From positions 42,468 through 106,467 of the forward strand of contig CASWVG010000005.1 of assembly GCA_949472775.1 (NCBI GenBank): DNA of 64,000 nt. The letters are read 5' to 3'. Numbering within the stretch: position 1 is the first letter of the stretch; the number at the start of each line of letters is the position of its first letter. Shown here piece after piece: positions 1 through 10,555 of the stretch. The position numbers and the translations under genes are program-made. This stretch comes from an uncultured Lachnospiraceae bacterium (GTDB lineage Bacteria; Bacillota; Clostridia; Lachnospirales; Lachnospiraceae). Below the pieces are notes generated by a model that made no database searches, was not told the origin of the DNA, and saw nothing but the letters and a program-made list of their open reading frames with translations.

Positions 1-832
1 GATTGTCGTTGGGGTAGAGTACCTCCACGATATTTCTTGCCAGATTTTCCTGCTCCACCGCTTTCTGGTAATCGCCCTTGTCAAAGGAATCGAGCTGGAA
101 ACAGTTTACAGGCTCTGCATCCCAGATGCGCAAGGTGTTGACGATGCCACTTCCATACCCTACAACAGGCAGATCATAAGGAACCGCCGTCACCGCCTGA
201 TAGCCCTCCTGCTTAAAGTTGCTTCTGCCGTTCTCATCTACATACACGTTCACATAGCCGCCGAAGCGCACTTCTTTCGCATACTCCGGCCGGCGCAGTT
301 CAAAGGGGTTTCCGTCTTTGAGCCAGTTATCCGGCACCTCCACCTGATAGCCGTCACGAATTTCCTGCTTGAACATGCCGTAGCGATACCGAATGCCGCA
401 GCCGTAAGCTTCATAGCCGAGCGTCGCCAGAGAATCAAGGAAACATGCCGCCAGACGACCCAGACCGCCGTTACCCAGCGCTGCGTCAGGCTCCTGATCC
501 TCCACCACATTGATGTCAATGCCAAGCTCCTCAAGCGCCTGCGAGAACACCTTATATGCCTGCAGATTAATCATGTTATTTCCGAGAGCACGGCCCATCA
601 GAAATTCCATAGACAGATAATAAACCATTTTCGGATCCTGTCTCTCAAACTCCTTCTGGGACTTTAACCACTGATCCACAATGGCGTCCTTGACCGCATA
701 GGACACAGCCTGGAAAATCTGCTGGTCAGTCGCCTCCTCAAGCGTCTTTCTGTAAAGGGTTTTTACATTGTAAAGAACGCTTCTCTTAAAAAGCTCTGTA
801 TCAAAAGTTGTCGTAGGTGCCTTTTTAATCAT
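1..832 (-). CDS. glgP: Glycogen/maltodextrin phosphorylase, N-terminal part (cut by window edge)
   Basis: Phosphorolysis of alpha-1,4-glucan to glucose 1-phosphate in the cytoplasm, using pyridoxal phosphate. The visible 277 residues begin MIKKAPTTTFDTELF and contain the phosphorylase-family segment DAALGNGGLGRLAACFLDS, then YGIRYRYGMF-like and EVPDNWL stretches typical of GH35-type (GT35) phosphorylases. The C-terminal two thirds, including the PLP lysine, lie outside the window. The ATG at 832 has a strong GGAGGAGAG ribosome site just upstream. It follows ileS on the same strand after 160 bp but has its own promoter candidate (888-916). It probably works with the glgC/glgD genes at 54-56 kb in glycogen turnover, though it is not linked to them. 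Confidence 0.95.
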   Translation of the reverse strand, partial: MIKKAPTTTFDTELFKRSVLYNVKTLYRKTLEEATDQQIFQAVSYAVKDAIVDQWLKSQKEFERQDPKMVYYLSMEFLMGRALGNNMINLQAYKVFSQALEELGIDINVVEDQEPDAALGNGGLGRLAACFLDSLATLGYEAYGCGIRYRYGMFKQEIRDGYQVEVPDNWLKDGNPFELRRPEYAKEVRFGGYVNVYVDENGRSNFKQEGYQAVTAVPYDLPVVGYGSGIVNTLRIWDAEPVNCFQLDSFDKGDYQKAVEQENLARNIVEVLYPNDN

Positions 833-887
833 CTCTCTCCTCCTCGTTAACCCTGCTGTCAGATTAGGTTTATTTACATTCATTTCC

Positions 888-916
888 ATTATAGCCTGTA
901 TTTTTCCGTTTGACTA
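888..916 (-). promoter_or_regulatory. Sigma-A type promoter for glgP
   Basis: On the minus strand there is TAGTCA (911-916), a 17-bp spacer, then a perfect TATAAT (888-893). The predicted start lies about 50 nt before the glgP ATG. Only the -10 element is consensus. Confidence 0.55.
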
Positions 917-992
917 TATAAAGATTGAAATTTACCGTTTCCGTCCAGAAAACTTCATGATTTGATACTTCCGCGCTGTTCGCTGCCGGCAG

Positions 993-4148
<3,156 letters not shown>

Positions 4149-4169
4149 AGTGTCCTTCCTTTCTTAACA

Positions 4170-4530
4170 TCAGAAAGGCCCCGTCCCGTAAAAGGACGAG
4201 GCCAAAGTTCTCGTGATACCACCTGTTACGACGTACCGACTGACTCGCGCACGCTATACGGCGATTTCCTTTCGCCGTCCCGCTTGACGAGACCCATCTA
4301 TACGGTTCCCGATAACGGCGGGACGCCGTCAGAGCCTACTGTCTCACCGCCTGCACTGCGCGTTCTCCGAAAGGGATTCCAGCCGGGCAGCCGCACATGC
4401 GGCGAAAGTTCAGTCTGAAACTCAGAAGTGATCTTCTCCGGTCTCCTACTCGTACCGGTCTTCCACCCTCACCGGCTCGCTGCGACTTTTAAAAATCGGA
4501 TACTGTCTTCCTCAATGTCTCTGCCTATGA
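4170..4530 (-). promoter_or_regulatory. T-box riboswitch, Ile (AUC) specifier, upstream of ileS
   Basis: The leader reads tRNA charging by transcription attenuation. On the minus strand the specifier region reads GAAGAUCACUUCUGAG, with AUC (Ile) at 4430-4432 followed by the usual purine. Upstream is the AGUA-type segment (AC-GAGUAGGAGACC). The T-box antiterminator sequence appears as AACAGGTGGTATCACGAGAA (about 4208-4227). Next comes a G+C-rich terminator hairpin (4177-4203, GGCCTCGTCC / GGGACGGGGCC) with a short U-run. All parts are in canonical order and the specifier matches the synthetase downstream. Confidence 0.93.
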
Positions 4531-4548
4531 TAACTGCTTATCATTTTG

Positions 4549-4571
4549 GCATTGAAAGGCGGGCTTGTCAA
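4549..4571 (-). promoter_or_regulatory. Promoter for the T-box-ileS transcript
   Basis: A consensus TTGACA lies at 4566-4571 (minus strand), with a weak -10 (CAAAAT) 17 bp downstream, just before the T-box stem I. The -35 is clear, the -10 is not. Confidence 0.45.
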
Positions 4572-4635
4572 GACAATTTATTGTTAATTTTCCCGGTTGT
4601 GCCCTCACAGGCAAAAAGCAGGATTCATTTGCTCA

Positions 4636-6123
4636 TCAATCTCCAAAACAGATCGGTTCCACATCCTCATCTAAGGGTTTCATCTCATACTCCGGCAGAC
4701 TGTCCAGAAGTTCTTCCAGACAAAGGGTTGTGCTGCCGACCACGTCATGGGCGAGCAGGACGACCTTCTTCCGTCCGAGGGTGGTCGATACGCCGTTTTC
4801 AATCAGCTGCTTCGGGTTCGGGTTTTTGACCGCATCCTCCAGGCTTGCGTTCCAATCGTAATATATGTAGCCTCTCCTTGTCATTTCACGAATGATGGCT
4901 TTGCCCGTTTTCTTATTAAAGTCGTTGACGCTGCCGCCCGGAAAACGGAACAGGCTGGTCTCCACCCCCGTCGCTTCGTACACAGTCTGTCTCGCCTTTT
5001 CAAAATCCGTCACATAACTGTCCACACTCGCGTACAAGGCGTCGTAGTCATGGTGGTCACAGTGAATGCCGATGGTATGTCCCTCCGCCACAATCTGACG
5101 CGCCACCTCTGGGTGCTGTCTCACATTCTCGCCCACCAGAAAGAATGTCGCCTTGATATTCCTCTCCCGCAATATCTCTAGTACCTTCCGGGTGTTCTCC
5201 TCGGAGGGGCCATCGTCAAAAGTCAGATACATGGTCTTTGGATGAAAATAGTAGGCGATCCCCTGCACAATACCGTCCGCGATCTGCTGCTGATATTCCG
5301 CAAGGTTTAATTTCCAACGCTCCACCGCATTGGAGAGAAATCCTGTCTCAATCAGGCAGGCGGGCATGGAAGTGTTTTTGGTCACATAAAAATCCGCGTC
5401 GCTTTGCAGTTCCCGCTCTGTAGCTTCTGTACTTTTTAACGTCTGCTGTCTGATTAACTGTGCCAGCCTCTTACTGTCTGCCCGGTCGACATCCTCCGTA
5501 TACCACACTTCCATCCCGTTCACCCCTACGCCTTCTTCCGTGGCGTTCTGATGGATGCTGATATAAATATCAGCGCCGGACCGGTTTGCCTGCGCCACGC
5601 GCATTTCCTTCGCAACGTAGATATCCGTCTCTCTGGACATGATCACCTGATATCCCTTTTCTTTCAGTTGGTCCCTCACAAGCAGAGCAATGGCAAGATT
5701 CAGGTCCTTTTCCCGGACGCCTCCTCTGGCACAGCCCTCGTCCATGCCGCCGTGCCCCGGATCCAGATAGACTGTTGGAATATGTGCTGCTACCGGCTGT
5801 GCATTCTCATCCCCTCCGAAAACTGCCGCCTGCGCCGTCACCAGAGCGAGCGGCAGCACCATCCGCTCTGCCCATATCTCCTCTGCCCCTTCCCCGTCAA
5901 ACGGCGTATCCGCCGCGGTTCCCTTTTCTGTCTGCCACAACGTTTCCGTAAGAAAGCGGATGCCGCCCGCCGCCGCAAGCTTCACTGACAGCACTGTCGT
6001 CAGGCTGACGATACACAGTGCTGCGGTCAATGTATACATCCTCCTTGCCAGACGTCTTTTTCTCCGCTCCCTCGTCTCATAACCGCAGACGTATTCCCAC
6101 GTGAACGATGACTCTCCGTACAT
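4636..6123 (-). CDS. Bifunctional N-acetylmuramoyl-L-alanine amidase / polysaccharide deacetylase fusion
   Basis: A single 495-residue chain joins two peptidoglycan-acting enzymes. Residues 28-55 form a membrane/signal segment after a basic stretch, so the rest is predicted to be outside. Residues about 116-292 are an Amidase_3 domain: DPGHGG (H124), E138 in REKD, SIHQNA (H191) and the catalytic Glu in LIETGF (E259) are all present. Residues about 297-480 are a NodB-type deacetylase: TFDDGP (D303/D304), HCDHH (H354 and H358), RFPGGS (R393), DWNASLED (D423) and LLAHD (H459). All catalytic motifs of both domains look intact. The ATG at 6123 follows GAGAGGAGC. It is the first gene downstream of the 11-bp repeat array at 6228-6315 and close to an OmpR/kinase pair, which suggests envelope-stress or cell-wall control. 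Confidence 0.95.
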   Translation of the reverse strand: MYGESSFTWEYVCGYETRERRKRRLARRMYTLTAALCIVSLTTVLSVKLAAAGGIRFLTETLWQTEKGTAADTPFDGEGAEEIWAERMVLPLALVTAQAAVFGGDENAQPVAAHIPTVYLDPGHGGMDEGCARGGVREKDLNLAIALLVRDQLKEKGYQVIMSRETDIYVAKEMRVAQANRSGADIYISIHQNATEEGVGVNGMEVWYTEDVDRADSKRLAQLIRQQTLKSTEATERELQSDADFYVTKNTSMPACLIETGFLSNAVERWKLNLAEYQQQIADGIVQGIAYYFHPKTMYLTFDDGPSEENTRKVLEILRERNIKATFFLVGENVRQHPEVARQIVAEGHTIGIHCDHHDYDALYASVDSYVTDFEKARQTVYEATGVETSLFRFPGGSVNDFNKKTGKAIIREMTRRGYIYYDWNASLEDAVKNPNPKQLIENGVSTTLGRKKVVLLAHDVVGSTTLCLEELLDSLPEYEMKPLDEDVEPICFGD

Positions 6124-6162
6124 AACTGATGCTCCTCTCTTGTATGCTGTGTAAATTCTCCT

Positions 6163-6213
6163 ATGTGAGAAAAGTCCACAAAGCAGACTTAGTACTTTCT
6201 GTACTTCTCACAT
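6163..6213 (-). other. Inverted repeats in the leader of the amidase/deacetylase gene
   Basis: A perfect 9-bp inverted repeat (ATGTGAGAA at 6163-6171, TTCTCACAT at 6205-6213) encloses a second one, AGTAC/GTACT (6191-6195, 6201-6205). It lies between the repeat array and the start codon, so it may be an RNA structure in the 5' leader or an operator. Confidence 0.5.
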
Positions 6214-6227
6214 TAAGCATATAAAAG

Positions 6228-6315
6228 AGGCGCATCATAATTTCATCTAAGTTGCATCATAATGCCATAATATTTGCATCAAAAACCCATCTTTTTTGCA
6301 TCAAAGTTGCATCAT
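6228..6315 (-). promoter_or_regulatory. Array of eight 11-bp direct repeats, probable response-regulator binding region
   Basis: Read on the minus strand, 6315 to 6228 divides into eight consecutive 11-mers: ATGATGCAACT, TTGATGCAAAA, AAGATGGGTTT, TTGATGCAAAT, ATTATGGCATT, ATGATGCAACT, TAGATGAAATT, ATGATGCGCCT. Seven carry GATG in register, and the strongest copies give consensus WTGATGCAAMT. An 11-bp period puts every site on one DNA face, as known for PhoB/OmpR-family dimers. It ends where a -35 would be expected for the amidase/deacetylase gene; no good -10 is seen, consistent with activator dependence. Confidence 0.75.
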
Positions 6316-6329
6316 CACTTCTCGAACTG

Positions 6330-7160
6330 TCAGCGGGATACTTTCAAAAACAGCTCATTGATCCCCTCATAGAATCCCAGCGTCACCACCGTCTGCCCGT
6401 TCCCCATGCCCGCAAACACATATTTGCGAAAATACGGCGTCGTCTCCAGGAGCGGGTTGTCCGACTCATAGGGCAAAGGTTCGCAAAGTCCCATATATGC
6501 CGCCCATTCCTCCATCAGCGCGTCCGCGTCGATCTCTTCCCACAAGAGCGGCGTCCTCACATAAAATTCATATATTTTTCCGTCATCCGCGTCGATATAG
6601 GCATCCATCAGACGGTTTGTCTTATCCGCGTTTTTCTGGGAATTGGACAGGCTCATCTTCCAGACTGCCACATTGTTGCGCGGCTCCAGCACATCAATCG
6701 CTGAGTAAAGGGTAACGTCGTAGGAAGACGCGTCCACCTCCCTCACCTGCTCTGGCAGGATTCCCTTATCCTTAAGCAGCGTAAGCCCCTCGTTGCAGGT
6801 AGCATAAATCTGCTCGTCCGTGATCTCTCTGCCCGACGGTCCCCTGCGGTTCACCACGAAGGCATAGGAACCTTCCAGTTCCTGATAATCCACCTCCGCA
6901 TCCGCTTCATGCGTCATGGCGCTCGTCTCGCTCTCGGGAAACGTCTGGCCGCTCAGACAGCATGACAGAATATAGAGCTTTTCATTGCTGTTCATCTGGT
7001 AGCGGTATCCCTCCCCGGCGTTTTCCACACTTTCCGTATGGGGTCTGTCCAGAATGCTCTGATCCTTATACTCCGCCAATGCCTCCGGCCCCCAGATGGA
7101 CAGAAACATGGCTAACACCGCCAACAGCGGAACCGTCAGATAATATATCTTACTTTTCAT
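6330..7160 (-). CDS. Secreted or membrane-anchored protein of unknown function, downstream of a two-component system
   Basis: 276 residues. Residues 1-30 are a hydrophobic signal/anchor (KSKIYYLTVPLLAVLAMFL) with no lipobox cysteine at a suitable place; the remainder is acidic and predicted extracytoplasmic. No family is recognised. It sits 53 bp downstream of the histidine kinase gene on the same strand, the position in which accessory proteins of membrane kinases (YycH/YycI-like in role, not by evident homology) are often found. A role in signal input to the kinase is inference only. The ATG at 7160 has no strong Shine-Dalgarno, only GAACAATACTT before it, but the signal sequence begins here. 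Confidence 0.8.
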   Translation of the reverse strand: MKSKIYYLTVPLLAVLAMFLSIWGPEALAEYKDQSILDRPHTESVENAGEGYRYQMNSNEKLYILSCCLSGQTFPESETSAMTHEADAEVDYQELEGSYAFVVNRRGPSGREITDEQIYATCNEGLTLLKDKGILPEQVREVDASSYDVTLYSAIDVLEPRNNVAVWKMSLSNSQKNADKTNRLMDAYIDADDGKIYEFYVRTPLLWEEIDADALMEEWAAYMGLCEPLPYESDNPLLETTPYFRKYVFAGMGNGQTVVTLGFYEGINELFLKVSR

Positions 7161-7213
7161 AAGTATTGTTCTCCACGGGAAATACTAAAAAAGCCTGTCT
7201 GCATGTATGCGTC

Positions 7214-8770
7214 CTAATTCCTGCACGTCAAAGCTGCAAGGATGAAACTGAAACAGGAACCTTCCCCAACTTTGCTCTCAATCTGTAACCTGCTGTGATG
7301 TATTTTTAGAATCTCCACGCACAGCGCAAGTCCGAGCCCCGCTCCGTTCTTGCTTCTTGCCCGTGACTTGTCCACCATGTAAAAGGCCTTGACGATCTTA
7401 GCCTGTTCTTCCTCTGGTATGCCGATCCCGTAATCCCTCACTGAGATCCGATAGCCACCGTCAGCCCTCTCACCTGTCACCTCGACCACGCCCGTCCTGC
7501 CGCCGGATACCGATGCCTCAGACACACCGACCATATCAGCCCCCTTCTGGTCTGCCGCCTTGCCGCCCATTCCGTCCACACCCGCCATGTCAGGGCCTGC
7601 GCTATCCACCGCAACCGTACTGTCCGCCTTCGATGCGGCGCTGCTCTCCGAAGCCTTGCAGGCATTGTCGATCAGATTGACAAGCACCGTCTTGATCAGA
7701 TTGGCTTCCATCTGTACCACGGCTTCTTCGTACACAAAGCGGATATCCATATCCCTTTTCTCCGCAAACATTTCCCGCAGGTATGCGAACAATTCTCCCA
7801 CCGGCGTTTCCTGCATCTGCGCCTCATCCTGTTTTGCCACGATGATATCCAGAAGGCGAAATGACATGGCCTCTAAGCGTTTGCCCTCCGTATAAATATA
7901 ATTTGCCGACATGATGCTCTTTTCCTCATCCAGCTTGTGGGAGCGCAGCATGTCCGCGTATCCGATGATCGCCGTCAGAGGCGTTTTCAGTTCGTGGGCA
8001 AAAGCGCCCATAAACTCTTCTCTCGCCTCGATCTCCTCCTCCAGCTTGCAGATATTCTCCTCCAGCGCATTTGCCATCCTGTTAAAATCCCCGGTGAGCT
8101 GCCCTAACTCATCCCGGCTGACCTGTCTGGCGCGGTATGTGTAATCCCCCGCCGCCATTTCTCTGGTCGCCTTCGTCAGCAGGCGGATCGGCTTCGTCAA
8201 AAGGGATGCAATAAACAGCATGATGACTGTACCGGTCAATAGTATGACTACCGTCACTTTTCGATATAGGGAAAACCCCATGGCACGTTCTGAAAACACC
8301 CCCGTCACATCCTTCATGGTTTCCAGATACAGAATCCGGTTCAGCGCATTGATGGATACGCAGGTGTGCACATAGAAGCTGTCCTGTGCACGGATCACAC
8401 GGTAGGATTTGGTATGCTCATCCGTCTGCGGAAGCAGCCCTTCATCCGCACTAAATCCGCCGCTTGTATATAATATGTTTTTCTCCTCATCCGCAATCCG
8501 AAGGAGGCGCCCGCCACCCTGTCCGCCCATTTCCAGTTTGGACGCGATCTCCTCCACCACGCTGTCGGGCAGGACGCTGTATTTGAGCGGCACATTCAAA
8601 GCCGCCGTCTCAAAGGCAAAACTTAAAATACTGCTCTCGTCGAGCGACTGTCCCACCTCTCTGTCCAGAGAAGTCTCAAACACATAGTTTACAAAGTAAA
8701 ACCCGCTGAATCCCAGTGCCAGCGCCAGCACAATCATGGTAGACAGTACCAATTTGATTGAAAATTTCAT
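7214..8770 (-). CDS. Membrane sensor histidine kinase with an inserted low-complexity linker in the ATPase domain
   Basis: 518 residues. There are transmembrane segments at about 7-30 and 172-191 with an extracytoplasmic sensor between them. A HAMP domain (about 192-240) follows, then HisKA with the phospho-acceptor in FAHELKTPL (H259). The HATPase has its N box at VNLIDNACKA (364-373), G1 at DYGIGIP (446-452) and G2 at GAGLGLAL. Residues about 374-425, between the N box and the next strand, are a Gly/Ala/Ser/Asp-rich insert not usual in this family. The start overlaps the stop of the response regulator gene by 4 bp (ATGA), so the pair is translationally coupled. Likely partner is the OmpR-family regulator just upstream. 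Confidence 0.95.
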   Translation of the reverse strand: MKFSIKLVLSTMIVLALALGFSGFYFVNYVFETSLDREVGQSLDESSILSFAFETAALNVPLKYSVLPDSVVEEIASKLEMGGQGGGRLLRIADEEKNILYTSGGFSADEGLLPQTDEHTKSYRVIRAQDSFYVHTCVSINALNRILYLETMKDVTGVFSERAMGFSLYRKVTVVILLTGTVIMLFIASLLTKPIRLLTKATREMAAGDYTYRARQVSRDELGQLTGDFNRMANALEENICKLEEEIEAREEFMGAFAHELKTPLTAIIGYADMLRSHKLDEEKSIMSANYIYTEGKRLEAMSFRLLDIIVAKQDEAQMQETPVGELFAYLREMFAEKRDMDIRFVYEEAVVQMEANLIKTVLVNLIDNACKASESSAASKADSTVAVDSAGPDMAGVDGMGGKAADQKGADMVGVSEASVSGGRTGVVEVTGERADGGYRISVRDYGIGIPEEEQAKIVKAFYMVDKSRARSKNGAGLGLALCVEILKIHHSRLQIESKVGEGSCFSFILAALTCRN

Positions 8771-9426
8771 TCCTGCACCTCTAAGCGATAGCCCACCTTG
8801 TACACCGCCACCAGATTATGCTCCCAACCCAGCTTTTTTCGCAGGCGCTGTACATGCAGATCAAGCGTCCTGCTGTCCGCAAAGTATTCTCCTTCCCACA
8901 CCTTCTCATATAAGGTCTCCCGAAACAGGGCGACGTTTTTATTTTTCATAAAGAGGAGCAGAAGGCCGAACTCTTTATTCGTCAGCTCCACGGGGCGTCC
9001 CGCCTTGGTCACCCTGCGTGCGTCCACATCCACCGTCACGTCACCCGCTGTAAGATGCTGCTCCGCTTTGTTGTAACGCCTGAGCACCGCCTCCACCCTC
9101 GCCACCAGTTCCACCACGTCGAAAGGTTTTACCAGATAATCGTCGGCTCCCAGCTTCAGTCCCTTCACCCGGTGCTTCACCTCATGCTTGGCAGTGATAA
9201 AAATCACCGGAATCCCCAGAGGGCGTATGTACTCCATCACATCATATCCATCCGCACCCGGCAGCATGATATCCAGAAGAACAAGTTCAAACTCTTCCTT
9301 CTCGATCAGGTCAATTGCCTCCAGGCCATCCTGCACTGTCGTACAGTGATACCCTGCGGAAGTAAGATTTAAGTCTATCAAATCACAGATCGGTTTTTCA
9401 TCATCTACAATCAGTATTTTAATCAT
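8767..9426 (-). CDS. OmpR/PhoB-family response regulator
   Basis: 219 residues. The receiver domain has D8/D9, phosphorylation site D52 (LLDIMLPGADG) and K100 (YLVKPFD). A C-terminal winged-helix DNA-binding domain (about 125-218) contains ELTNKEFGLLLLFMKN and DLHVQRLRKKLG. Regulators of this type bind 11-bp direct repeats, so the array at 6228-6315 is an attractive target. The ATG at 9426 overlaps the end of the upstream gene by 8 bp, and the kinase gene follows with a 4-bp overlap. The pair therefore sits inside the polysaccharide operon rather than in a separate unit. Confidence 0.96.
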   Translation of the reverse strand: MIKILIVDDEKPICDLIDLNLTSAGYHCTTVQDGLEAIDLIEKEEFELVLLDIMLPGADGYDVMEYIRPLGIPVIFITAKHEVKHRVKGLKLGADDYLVKPFDVVELVARVEAVLRRYNKAEQHLTAGDVTVDVDARRVTKAGRPVELTNKEFGLLLLFMKNKNVALFRETLYEKVWEGEYFADSRTLDLHVQRLRKKLGWEHNLVAVYKVGYRLEVQE

Positions 9427-10531
9427 TTGTGGACTGCCACCCCCAATAATCCCGCGCTTTTTCTACCAGTATTTCCATCGTGTCTTCATCGCTGCACCGG
9501 TATACATCCCTGATTTCCGTATCCGGCAAAAACCCGCCGGTTCTCTGGTAATAGATCCTGTAATCACTCTCAATGAGAAGCTCCCCGCCCTCGCCTTCAT
9601 AACTGTATCTGGCAAGAATCACGATGTCTTTGAGCCCATCCCCGTCGATATCCCGACAGGTAACACCTTTGAGCGCATAGAGATTGTCGTACTCTCCCAT
9701 CGGCTGCAATACCGATACGATATCTCCCTGCTCGTTCACCAGATAAATCATAAATATGTCATAATCCGCAATCCGGTATGTCCCCGGCGTCACCTGCAGC
9801 TTACCGAGCTTACCGAACGTCCGCAGATAACACTGTTCCGGAATAACCCGGAAACGGTTCCTCTGCAGTTCCTGCAAAGTGGTCGCTGTGTACAGAAATT
9901 CCGTAGAATCCCCGTCCCGGACAAAAGCCGCAATGGAATCCGCGCTCTTATTCATGCCAAAGCGGTTAATCTTTTCTGAAATCCGATAATCCCGGTAAAA
10001 ACCGTTTCCCGACTGATTCTGGAAAAGCACGTCCCCCACCTTGTAAGTTTCACCCGCATAGATGCCGCTCTCATTGAGGCAGGAGGTGATAAGCACAATA
10101 TCCATGTTGCCGTCCCGGTTCAGATCCTGAAAGGAGACCGCCGCAATGGACTGCACAGGCTGTCTCATCCGCCCTCGGACGCAGTAGTTTGTCTCAAGCT
10201 GCTCCGTCCGATAGAGAATCTGTCCGTCCGCGTCCACGATAAACAGCGCCAGACGGTTATACTGCGCATCAAAGGCAGGCACCATCAGAATGCTGTCCTC
10301 CTCATCCGGCTCCAGAGGGAATATCTGGTCTTCCACCACGAGAAAACCGCCGTCCGCAATCCCGTCCCGGTTCTCAATCGACAGGAACCGGTCATAGTAC
10401 GCCTCGTACTCCGCCAGCACGGAAGTCTCTTCTACTTTCTCCGGAGCAGCCTGCACTGCCAATTCCGTAAACGGCAAACAGCAGATCAGTACCGTCAGCG
10501 CCAGTGCATTCCTGTATCTACACCTGTTCAT
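9419..10531 (-). CDS. Secreted FG-GAP/VCBS-like repeat protein of unknown function
   Basis: 370 residues with an N-terminal signal peptide (NALALTVLICCLPFTELAVQA, cleavage near residue 28). Two calcium-binding-like repeats are visible: DLNRDGNMDIVLITSC near residue 135 and DIDGDGLKDIVILARY near residue 290. These match the DxDxDGxxD pattern of FG-GAP/integrin-like beta-propeller repeats. It probably folds outside the membrane and binds a polymer or partner protein; the precise role is unknown. It is 24 bp downstream of a CotH-family gene and overlaps the response regulator gene by 8 bp, so it is cotranscribed with both. Confidence 0.82.
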   Translation of the reverse strand: MNRCRYRNALALTVLICCLPFTELAVQAAPEKVEETSVLAEYEAYYDRFLSIENRDGIADGGFLVVEDQIFPLEPDEEDSILMVPAFDAQYNRLALFIVDADGQILYRTEQLETNYCVRGRMRQPVQSIAAVSFQDLNRDGNMDIVLITSCLNESGIYAGETYKVGDVLFQNQSGNGFYRDYRISEKINRFGMNKSADSIAAFVRDGDSTEFLYTATTLQELQRNRFRVIPEQCYLRTFGKLGKLQVTPGTYRIADYDIFMIYLVNEQGDIVSVLQPMGEYDNLYALKGVTCRDIDGDGLKDIVILARYSYEGEGGELLIESDYRIYYQRTGGFLPDTEIRDVYRCSDEDTMEILVEKARDYWGWQSTND

Positions 10532-10555
10532 TCGTCACACTCCTATATAGCACAA

